A program made the translations under genes and the position numbers. 64,000 nucleotides of DNA, from assembly GCF_950023065.1 (NCBI RefSeq), contig NC_088681.1, positions 71,644,836-71,708,835 on the forward strand, given 5' to 3'. The notes under the pieces are model-generated. The model was not told where the DNA came from, searched no databases, and saw nothing but the letters and a program-made list of their open reading frames with translations. The stretch is from Planococcus citri (taxonomy: Eukaryota; Arthropoda; Insecta; Hemiptera; Pseudococcidae). Every line of letters begins with the position of its first letter. The stretch's first letter is position 1. Shown piece by piece: positions 26,287 through 36,412 of the stretch.

Positions 26287-26532
26287 CAGGGTGCCTAGAA
26301 ATATCGTGAACCCCGAAGAAAGTTTTTTTTTTTTAAATTAAAAATAGGTATCTATAGGTTGGCAACGTGAACGGTTAAATAGATGCGTATGATTGGTGGA
26401 ATGTTATCACCTCAGTCCGACAACCAATCATGCGCTATCATTATTACGCGTACTCGTATCATTCACTGTGACCAACCAAAGTATTTTAGTAGAAAACTTT
26501 TTTAGGGGTACTCGATATTTCTGGGCACCCTG
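26287..26532. mobile_element. MITE copy 2, 246 bp, same family as 17360-17591
   Basis: Left end CAGGGTGCCTAGAAATATCG. The right end matches copy 1 almost base for base from GACCAACCAAAGTATTTTAG to the final CACCCTG. The left half has diverged more (a T run is expanded). The left flank is TA; the right flank reads CGTA, so the TA target duplication is not clean here. Confidence 0.8.
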
Positions 26533-26616
26533 CGTATGTATTTTGAATTCAAGCCCGCCAACCCCCACTACGGTATCCTAATTGGAAAAAAATGACGGAT
26601 ACCGCGCCGCGTGACA

Positions 26617-26651
26617 CGTACTCGTACTCGTACTCGTACTCGTACTCGTAC
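26617..26651. repeat. (CGTACT)n hexamer array
   Basis: Nearly six exact tandem copies of the hexamer that underlies the dispersed TACTCGTA word. Confidence 0.85.
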
Positions 26652-27504
26652 AGGTAATGTGTTGTTAGTTTTTGAATACGCGACCGTGTGTGGAATTTTT
26701 TTGGTTTAAGATTTGAAAAACCTGTTCTAAAAACAATCCTGAATCCTCAGTTGTCATTTATTCTGATTTTCAATGTTTTCGCTTTAAGCAGTCCAGTCTC
26801 GTTAGTCGTTATGGGCTGTATCGTACTCGTATTTAAACGGACCCGAACCGGATTATTTAGGTGCCAGGTGCCAGGTGCCTGTGCTTTCGTATGTTGTAAT
26901 GTTGTGCGAGTACTCGTCGTCGTTACTCCTACTCGTTTATCGCCTACTGAATTATGTTTTTGTTATTTTGGTGAGTGGTAAAGTGTGCGAGTTGTGCAGT
27001 TTTTACGAGTAGGTAGAACGCGGGGTAGGTAGAGGTACGCGGTAGCCTTTTATTTTCAAAAAGCTAGGCGGTTACCTTTCCATCATTTACGCGTACACGG
27101 CACACGGCACACGGCCAGTCGGCCACGCAACCGAGCCTTTTTCCAGTCGCTTATTTTTCGTTGTTGCGTTGTTGCTTCGACGCGAACGGGCAAAAGATTA
27201 AGTAGGCTACAATATATTTTCTAATCGAGGCTTTTAGCGATGTAAAATGTAAATCACTCGATTAAGCCCCCTCTGGCTCTGCTCTCCGGTTCTGTAGGTG
27301 AATGCAATTCAACCGCATCTAATTGCCGATTACGGTAGTAGGACTAGTAGGTAGTGTAGAAGCGCAGTTGCGGGTCGTATCTTGAAAATGCTATCGCTAT
27401 CATTCTTGCATCAAGTACGAGTACGAGTGAATAGATATACCTAATGAATATAACACGTACCACGTAGGACATAGGCTGGCTATTTATCTACATATCTAGC
27501 GTAT

Positions 27505-27525
27505 CTGCTGCTGCTGCTGCTGCTG
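27505..27525. repeat. (CTG)7 microsatellite
   Basis: Seven tandem CTG triplets in intergenic DNA. Confidence 0.8.
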
Positions 27526-28664
27526 TCTATAAAGTTGAACCTATGGCGTACGGTACTTCACAGTTGACACGCTCGTAAGTCGTAATAAATGGAGAAATTT
27601 TGTCAAAAGTCGAATTTATAGACACTTACGTTCAACTATCAGCTATCACCTTTGGGAGAACATGGCATCGGTATCACATCCCACTGTAAGTACATATGTA
27701 CCCCATCAAACGTCCGAAACTAACTTTTATACTTTTCTGCTTATCGTCCTTAGGTATGCCTAACCTACAGCTACACGTATACACACACACGCGTAGCTGC
27801 CTGCCTATCCGACTCCCCGCCGCGCCCGCGCCCGCGCTCGCGCCCCACGAAAACGACTCAGCGTCTCAGCCTCTCTCGCCGCTTACGGCTTACGAGTATA
27901 TTACTCTCGTCTTTGAAAGCGCGTCGCCATTAAACCACACAGTACACGACGTACGTAAATTTAGTCGAAAAAATGATGCGAAAATGATAAGTTGTTAATT
28001 TTGACGAGCTAACTCTTTGAAATACTCGTACGGTACGTAGATAAGCCCTAAACGGCCTAAACGAATTTTGTACCTCGAAAATGTTGTTTCTACAGTAGGT
28101 ATGTAATTAATATTGTATGTATCTTCGAGATTGATACTCGCACTCGTATTGGAGAAACTACTAAACGGAAGGTAGCTTCGTTTGGTGGCTATTGGCTATT
28201 GGCTATTGGCTATTCGCCATTCGGAGAGGAGAGTTTGGAAATTTCCCGAAAGTTTGCATTTTTTGAGACTCCGAAAATTTTCGAAATTCATTCACGCGTT
28301 TACGCAGCAACGTGGTAATTGGGTAATTCGAAAATTCGAAAAATTGGAAACATTAACGAATACGATTGTTCCTAGTACGAGAGTTGGATTGTTGAAAAAA
28401 CGCAGTGCTCGACCCTGCCAGTAGCCCCTCAAAACTAACGTAGGGGGTGCAAATTTCCAACTCACGGTCTACGAGTAGAAAAGTAGAACCACTAGTTGAA
28501 ATGTACCTATAAAGTAGAACCTTGGTAACAATACGAGTAGTCGAGTACGAGTATCTATGTAAGCGAGTACAACTTACAAGTAGATACGAAGTCGCCGCCC
28601 AAGTTCATTCCACGCGAATGAGTTGTAAAGTACCGCGTACCTCACGCGCAGTCATCTTCTTAGG

Positions 28665-28741
28665 AGCCGCGCCGCGCGCCGGTACGCGGTGTTAATAAAT
28701 TTGCATACCCTTCGGTATTTACGGCGCGGCGCGGCGCGGCG
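28665..28741. repeat. GC-rich inverted repeat (GCCGCGCC / GGCGCGGC arms)
   Basis: A left arm of GCC/GCG units at 28665-28680 and a right arm of GGCGC units at 28722-28741 flank an AT-richer loop of about 40 bases. The arms can pair over most of their length. Confidence 0.6.
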
Positions 28742-29212
28742 TACATCGTACATCTCGATTTGTTCGCGAAACGTTGAAAAATCAAATTGCGATTCGTTTT
28801 CGGACAGATTATCGGTATAGAGCGCTTCAACGTACCTAGGTACACATACGTACTCGTATGTATGTACTTGTATTCGGAGTTTTAAAAATACAATTTCACA
28901 ATTTTGCAAATGACGTTCTCAAAAAAGCCCATTTTAATTTTCTGGAAATTTCAAAAAGATTCGGCGGAATAAAGAATTTTATATTTCCAACTCTGTATAC
29001 TGATACAGGCTTTTTTTGCACTCGAAAACAAACAGCTAAGTGGTTGTAGCAGGTAAACCACGTAGATATGCCGTATTATAACGAGTAGGTACGTTACTTA
29101 CTTAGCTACGATGGGTATAGTAGTTGTTCGAGCTGCGGTGTGAGTGTGACGCTGACGAGGCGTGGCGAGACGATATTTTATAAGCATTTTAAACATTTGT
29201 TGAAAAGGTGAA

Positions 29213-29241
29213 CCCACCCCACCCACCCCACCCACCCCACC
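29213..29241. repeat. (ACCCACCCC)n minisatellite
   Basis: About three tandem copies of a C-rich 9-base unit. Confidence 0.7.
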
Positions 29242-31460
29242 TCCTCATCGTGTCTGCGTGCATGTAACCTATCCAACTATCTCTATTATACCAACCTACC
29301 CAGTACCCACCACCCACCACCTTCCTACGAGTATGTACGAGTATGTAGATGTACTATGTAGCGTAGCCTACGTTCACGTATATCGTAGTCGCTTTCGTCG
29401 TCTTACTCGTATTGCAACGTTTGTTGACAGTTTATGAAGAAATTTAATTTTCTAAACACCCTTACACCCTTACACCCTTAGTAGACTGGATGGAGCTAGG
29501 ACAAGGGTGACCGCGCAAAAAGGCGCGAGAAATGAAAGTAGAAAATGGGACGACGACGACGAGGCATTACGAAGAGGAGAGTCCGAATGAGCGAAGCTAA
29601 ACGAATAAAAATAGCGTAGGTATAGGTTAACGCGTAAGTACACTCGTGCCGTGTGCCAGAGGAGAGGAGAGGAGTCAAGACCAAGAGTGAGTGCCACCAC
29701 GAGCTGAAAATGTACGTACGTAGACGTACGAAATAGGTAAGTGCTTGGAAATGCAAAATTTCACCGTACACATAACACATACGAGTATACACAATGGGTA
29801 CTTTTAGTAAACGAGCGTGGTTATATTTTTAAGACGGGCTCGCCATCGCCACCGTGCGCGTGTGTGCGAAGCACACCAACAAATACTCGCCTCGCCTACT
29901 CCAACTGCAAACTATGTAAGTATATACGAGTACCGTAGCAGAAGGTACTTATTTTAGACATTTACCAGGGGATTACTTCTTTTTATTGTTTCCTATGTCT
30001 TTCAACTCGAGTTTTCCGTCCTCTTTTATATATCAAACGAACAACGTAAATTTATGGCAGGTAAATGGTGTTTCATTTGGGCTTTTTATTTTGTGTCAAC
30101 GCGTACGCGACTACCCGAGTAAAAATGAAAAATAAAATACTGTAGGTACCTAGCTAGGTGGTAAGGTGTACGGTGTGCGGTGTACACGTGATAAAGCGCT
30201 ACTCGTATTACTCGTACCTACGTCAAATGTATCGAAATTACTACGCCACCCCATTCACTCGTCTGCCTAAGTAGCGTATCTGTTATGCAAACGTTTAAAT
30301 ATATACTTGATACGTATACACTAAAAGCGTAAACGTCACACTTTCGCTATACAAGTACGTTTGTTTTTTTGCCCCGCTCACCCCATTCACTCGTTGACTG
30401 TAATTTAGATATTTAGCAGTTATATTATATGTAGGTAGATGCCATAATGCGGTGTTATCGAAAGTAACACACTTGTAGATACTTGTATTGGGTGCACAAG
30501 CGACAGCATAGTAAGTTACTCGTTTGAAAAATGAAAATCGACAAATGACGGGCGATTACGAGTAAATCGAATTCTCGTATGTAAATTCGTATTATTTACG
30601 AATACTTACTAGGTGTATGTTCGCTCACCTTCGCAGCCGCGCCGCGCCGGTACCTACCAAAAATAGGCTTTTAAAAACTACGAAAATATTCTGTACGATT
30701 CCTGAAATTTGTAAAATTGTGTGAAAATTTGAGAATTATCCCGCGGAGTTCTCGTCAATGACTATAAATCCTAATTTTTACCCTCGCAAGGATTTCCACT
30801 CGAAAATGAAAATTTTTAATAGGTAATATTTCCGCCGACTTTGATTTTTATCAAATTTTATATGAATTTTTGAGCAACTCTATAACTATTCGTACAAAGA
30901 AACCGCAGCATTGTTTGTGGAATCGAATATTTCTGGGGGGGGGGGGGTGAGGAGGGCGGTAGAGAAATTCCATACAACTTGCGGGAGAACAAAAATAATT
31001 AGGCCGGGCTCGGGCGAAGTTTTTTCTCGAAGAGTAGGGCTATTCGGAAGGATTCTGACGCGGAAATGAGAAATGTTCTGATCAATCGCGTTGTTTTTTT
31101 GCACTGGAGGAAACTTCCCGGTACGATTTGAATTAAAGTTTTACTCGTAAGTTGTAGAGCTAAAATTAGTAAAGATTTCGGATATCTGTTCCGACCTGAT
31201 CGGTGATCAGATCCAACTCGTAGCTCGTATGGGAGACCTGTGGGAGTGGGGGGGGGGGGAATGGCAAAAATAGACTACGGGATAGGATGGCTGTCTGTGA
31301 TCGCTGGTAACTTACTCGTATACGAGAATTAATGCGAGTTTTCGTCGAATGAGAAACCTAACTGCCTATATTGTAGATGTACACGTTTGATTGGTTGTAG
31401 GTGAGACGCTATTCTAGGAGCTAGGAGCTAGTTGCGCTCAAACTGTCCTCCACCTCCATC

Positions 31461-33353
31461 ATGGTTTTCATCGTCAAAATGAGTCTATTGGTATGGAACA
31501 TTTGGACTGGCGGTGTGGTCGCTACCATGGCTGTACATAGCACTAGTAGCGGAACCGGCAGTGGCAGCAGTAGCGAGGGCAGCGGAAGCGCGACCAACGC
31601 TATGAATTGGAAATGCCCGATGGAATGCGTCTGCCTTTCTCATTCGCAGGTAGGCTTTGCGTTTGCTTACAACACAACACGACACGACACGAAATTAGGT
31701 ATTATCGGAGGCGTGCCGAAAACAGCGATATCTCACCGCTCACCGCAGAAAAATGTTGGCGAAAAATTGCAAATACGTATTTGGGATAAATTAGGTGAAT
31801 TAGAAAAAGTTGGAAAGAATTTCGTCACGCCTCTGAGTAGTGAGTATTAGGTACCTAATACCTATATGTGATACTATGCATGATAGGAACCAGTAAGTTT
31901 GTTCGGTACATTTTGGTAGCAGAGCTCGAACCGGGACCGAGTAGTACACTACAATGTACATACATATCAATCAGCGGCTGAAGCGAACACCGAATACCAC
32001 TCGGTATATCGGCCGGTTCGATGAAGACGATACCTATTACCTACCCATTACCGGTTTTACCGCGAGTAGGTAACGTACTCCAAGTCGTGCCGTTTCGAGC
32101 TCTGATTGATTGGTATTGGTACATCTACGTTGGTACATTGGGTTTGGTTTGTTGGTGGTATAATATAGGCTCTGTGCAACAACGGCGACCTGAACAGCAT
32201 CATTTACCGACTGCCGTGGTCGGTGGAGCATTTGTCGTTGACCAAGAGCCACATCGCGTACGTAAAGAGCCAGTCTTTCGCCGAGCTGAAGCAGCTGAGC
32301 AAGCTGTCGCTGGACGGCAACAACATCACGCGCATACAGCAGTTCGCCTTCAAAGGGCTGCGTAAGCTGCAGGAACTCTCCATACAGCATACGTCGCTGG
32401 ACAAGCTGGAGAAGTTCGTGTTCAGCGGGCTGCAGAACGTGACGGCCATTCTGCTGGCGCACAACAAGATCGCCTCCATCCAAGAGTACGCGTTCGCCGG
32501 CACGTCGCACGTACGACTGGTGCTGCTGGCGCACAATCCGCTGCACGTGGTCGAGTCGAACGCGTTTTCGGGGCTGCGCAACGTCGAGCACCTGATACTG
32601 CCGTCCGGCATCCGGGTCATCGAGCCGGACGCGTTTCGCGGACTCGACTCGGTCGGCCTGGTCAAGCTCGCCTTCATGGACCTGCTCGAGTTGGAGGCGT
32701 TCGCGTTTCGCGGCCTCAACCACGTGCACGTGCTGGCCGTGCAGCAGTCCGACCTGGGCACGATACGGGCGCGCGCCTTCCAAGGCCTCACCAACGTCGG
32801 CACCCTCAACCTCATCAACAACAAGATCGACTACGTCGAAGAGCTGGCCATCCGGCGCGAGAATCGCGTCAAAATCGTACGCCTGGTCGGCAACCACGTG
32901 CTCAGGCTGCCCGCCTCGGCCGACGCCATCCGCGTGCACGCGTCCGACAATTTCACCGTCGTCGGCAACCATTTCCCGTGCGACTGCGCCAGCCGGCCAT
33001 TCCTCTTCGACAGCGTGCTGGCCGACCGCACCAGCTACAACTTTTCCCTCAAAAACTACTGCATCTCGCCGCTCAAGCTCAACGGCAAGTCCATCAACGA
33101 GATGAGACACCAGCGCCACTTGGCCGCCTGCCCCGGCGGCGGTGCCGGCGCGAACGCCGCCTCCGATCACGCTCATTCCGGCCGTTCCGGCTCCGGCTCC
33201 GGCTTCGGCTCCGGCGACGCCGACTCGGATTCGTGGAATTTGGCTGCCGAGTCGCCCGTTCGACAGCATTTCGCCGTCATCACGCGTTTCCTCTACTACG
33301 CTTGGTTTTTCTCCTTTCATCGCGCTTGGGCCAGCGCCGCGCTTCGTTTTTGA
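31461..33353 (+). CDS. Leucine-rich-repeat secreted or surface protein, two exons
   Basis: Exons 31461-31649 and 32169-33353, joined in phase 0: 457 residues. A hydrophobic N-terminus (Met1 or Met7 to about residue 24) looks like a secretion signal and is followed by a Ser/Gly-rich stretch. An LRRNT cap (CPMECVC, then LCNNGDL) spans the intron; its last cysteine is in exon 2, which supports the splice. About ten 24-residue LRRs follow (e.g. LSKLSLDGNNITRIQQFAF), then an LRRCT cap with CDC and a Gly/Ser linker. The C-terminal 25 or so residues are hydrophobic and aromatic (FAVITRFLYYAWFF) and could be a GPI-type signal or membrane segment. Such proteins are usually adhesion or receptor molecules; the orthologue is not identified. 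Exon 2 is strongly G/C-ending in codon use, unlike the other genes here. A further 3' exon is possible. Confidence 0.85.
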
Positions 33354-33575
33354 ATTTTTCACCTTCTCCTCACTTCCTCCTCCTCCTCCTCCTCCTCTCC
33401 TTACCTTTTCCTCTGTCTCCTCCGGTTCGGCATTCTTCTTCTTCTTCGACCCTTCTTTCTTATCCTCCTCCTCCTCATCATCATCATTCGACTCTTCCTA
33501 CTTCGTCTTATCGTAATCGGTGTTCTCGTTCATGTTTGTCCTGTTGTTATTAACCGTAACGTTGTTGTAAATTGT

Positions 33576-33581
33576 AATAAA
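33576..33581 (+). promoter_or_regulatory. Candidate polyadenylation signal of the LRR gene
   Basis: AATAAA 222 bases after the stop codon. The intervening 3' UTR is CTC/TTC-rich with a (CTC)n run at about 33375-33400. Confidence 0.5.
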
Positions 33582-33778
33582 TTTTTTTCAAATAACTATC
33601 TATTATATGGTATAGCCTATTACGAAAATAAGGAGCAAAGTATTTTTGCACATTAAAAATGCCAAATGTACAAAATTAACTTGTTGGAAAAAAATACCCA
33701 TACGTATTCATTTCTCGAGATACTTAAGTACGTATACTTTTGTTGGTTTTTCTTTTTAAAAATCAAATTTATTCTTCC

Positions 33779-34010
33779 AAGTTGGAATTTTTAAAAAAAA
33801 GAACCTCGTTCAAATTCTAAAATTATGAAACCAAAAAAAAAAAGAAGTAAACTGCGCACATAAAAAAACAAAAACAAAGCTCTTTCGCCTATTAAAATGC
33901 GAATTTTTGAAAGCGAGACGTGTGGGTGCCGTCCTAATTGTTTGTTCATTTTTCGTTTAATTTGGCAAACTTGGTATTTTTTTCTAATATCTGTCGGTAA
34001 ATTTTCGCGT
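33779..34010. repeat. Dispersed repeat, copy A
   Basis: Shares GTTGGAATTT, an A run, CTCGT, AAATTCTAAAA, TGAAACC, and later TTGAAAGC and GTCGG, in the same order and spacing, with 45549-45775. It is diverged and has no coding capacity. Confidence 0.5.
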
Positions 34011-36201
34011 ACATCCCCTGCCCCAAACAACACCTTTAATTTCGCGCCTCCGCTCGTTTGGTTGCAAATCAAACTCGAACACCCCCAACACCGCTACACC
34101 TGCAATCAAACACAACGCTTCCATTGTCAACGATTCGATGTGCGAATAGCCGATAGCCGATAGCCGATATAGCGATAAAAATGAGATAAGAAACCCTTTT
34201 GCCGTTTACGAAATTCTACATTTGTGCATTATCATTGTATAAAAATGTTGGTCCTGCCCCTGCCGTAGGTATGCGTCATACGAGGCACATTAGTCATTCG
34301 CCTTATAGTCGTTATAGTCTTGGTAGTGCTAGTGATTCGTTATCGTTATCGTTATGGTACCTGGCGAGTGGCGAGTGACTTGAAATTTTTTTTTGAAAAC
34401 CTGTTCGGCGAATAGTTTTTGAATTTCGACTGCCCCGAGACCGAGTCGAGTCGAGTCGCGTCGCGTTGTGTTGTCGGAGATGGAGCATTTTAAGAGGTTC
34501 GCTTAACAAACAACCCGTTGTGTCAAAATTTACAAGCAAACAATAATGTAACTTGTTTTTGAAAAAGAAATCGTTTAAAATCATAAAAGTAGTTACGCGT
34601 TTCAACTGGATTTGTTCGAAAAACATTCGCAGTCGCGACATTTTTACAGGAAAAATAATTTCCGTTGATTTTTCGCATTTTCTGTACCAAAAACAAGTTT
34701 TCACCGCCAAATGTGATTGGAACGTGTGCGGCCGCGGCCGCGGCACTGGGTTCGTTATTTGCGAAAGCTGCCGAATGTCTATCGAGTAAGTAACATTTAT
34801 CTGCTAGTAGTTGTAGCGGTAGCGGTAGCGGTAGTTGATAATACGTACATAAGCAGATGTAGACTTAGACGTGGACGTGGACGAATAATTGCTTAAATCG
34901 ATTAAGGTCACGTTTGACTTTGGTCGTCGGGGATATGACAGCGACCAACGTTCGGTTTGCTTCTCGTTCTCGTACTCGTAGAATTACCTTAGTAAGATGA
35001 TCACTCTGGTCTAGTCTGTACTCTTATCTTGTAAGCTGTAGGCAATTCAGCAATTCAGCATTTACTTATCGAGATTTTACTACACTTGACGCATTGTATC
35101 GGTGCTAGGGATATGCAATGACAGTGTTGCACGAGGTGTCCCTTTCCGAAAATGTACGTAGTTCTGCCCAAGTTGAATACGAGTACTTGACAATACCTAG
35201 TACCTACTACTTACGTAATCGAATACTCGCTGTAGTTTGAATATGAGGTAAAAAAAACGACCTAAAAAACAGAAAAACAGCAGGCTAAGCACACCGGCGC
35301 GGCGCTGCGTCCTATGGAGAGGTACGAGTAGGTAGAGGTACTGCATACTAAAGAGTGAAGAGTGAAGATGGTCACAGACGCACACGTAGCGTAGCAAAGA
35401 CGTTGGCAAACTTATTAGCCGTTGCTGCGAGTCGTGGTAGTGTATAGTGTTATTAGCGAATACTAAATGGGAATGGGCGATATGTGCGGTTTGATTGAAG
35501 TACGGTAGATAGTTTTGCAAAAGCCGCGTTTGAGTTGACAACGGCGCGGCGCGGCGGTCGCGGGCGCGGCCACTATCGCCACCGCACCGTTAGAAAGCCA
35601 AGTAATTAGAAATGTTAGATAGCGTGTACCAGCTACCTCTCTACCTACTAGTAGTTTAGTCAATTGGCTGTTGTAGTTAGTTAAGTAGGTACCTATAGGT
35701 AGGTAGATAGGTACTAGAATAGTATGTAGATGTACGGCGTACGCGTACTGTAGTGATGTAGCCAATGCTGACGAGTAAGTGTGACTTGGGTGGCTGCGAT
35801 GCCGGATGCTGCTGAGTGCTGAGCCCTTAATCAACGATCGGGTTTTTAGCTTGCCAAATCCAACCTATGGTCAACGGTATACATACGCAACGCTGCTCTA
35901 TGAGATGCCTTCCATTGTCTCTGTAAAGTGTAGGTAAAGAAAGAGAAACTTGTACTCGTACATATTCGTAATGTGTATTGTGTACCTGTAGGCTATTCTC
36001 GTTACACATACAGTTCAACACAACTATGATTGAACCATCTACGAGTAACGAGTGTACCTACAGGAAAAGATAGGTAGGTACTTGGTGGATGTTTAATTTG
36101 TAGTTGTACCTATACTGTATAGTGTATAGTTGTTGAAAAGTCGTCCGGCAGTCTGCCACTGTTCACCTCATCCCATTCCCGTTCCCGTCCCATCGTTGTA
36201 A

Positions 36202-36233
<32 letters not shown>
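36202..36233. repeat. (TCG)n microsatellite
   Basis: Over ten exact triplets, followed 12 bases later by a GTTAAC palindromic run (about 36241-36265). Confidence 0.85.
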
Positions 36234-36235
<2 letters not shown>

Positions 36236-36386
36236 GTTTTGTTAGCGTTAACGTTAACGTTAACAAACTAACAATCTCGGCATGGCAGTCATCCAATTAA
36301 GTTTTTCGGTTTCGGTCATCGAAGCCCTTTACGCATCGATACCATCGTTACCACAACGTCGTCATGATGCGACGAGCTGCCGATTC

Positions 36387-36412
36387 CATCGCATCGCATC
36401 GCATCGCATCGC
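36387..36412. repeat. (CATCG)n microsatellite
   Basis: Five tandem copies of a 5-base unit. Confidence 0.75.

Larger units (their letters stand above)
15460..31460. other. Long gene-free intergenic region with dispersed repeats
   Basis: About 16 kb in which no ORF shows a recognisable domain or a plausible exon chain. It contains two copies of one MITE family (17360-17591 and 26287-26532), a hexamer array (26617-26651), a 7-mer array (24305-24334), a poly-G/poly-C hairpin (25635-25677), a GC-rich inverted repeat (28665-28741), and a very dense scatter of TACGAGTA/TACTCGTA and TACCTA/TAGGTA words. Long non-coding RNAs or leader exons cannot be excluded. Confidence 0.55.

Noticed and set aside
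26617..26651. Telomeric repeat
   Set aside because: Insect telomeres are usually (TTAGG)n. The hexamer here is CGTACT and no TTAGG run was seen.
32037..33362. A 441-codon minus-strand ORF covering the LRR exon
   Set aside because: It is the antisense shadow of a GC-rich exon: stop codons are rare on both strands in such DNA. The plus strand has real LRR and LRRCT motifs; the antisense has only Val/Glu/Arg-rich sequence with no motif.
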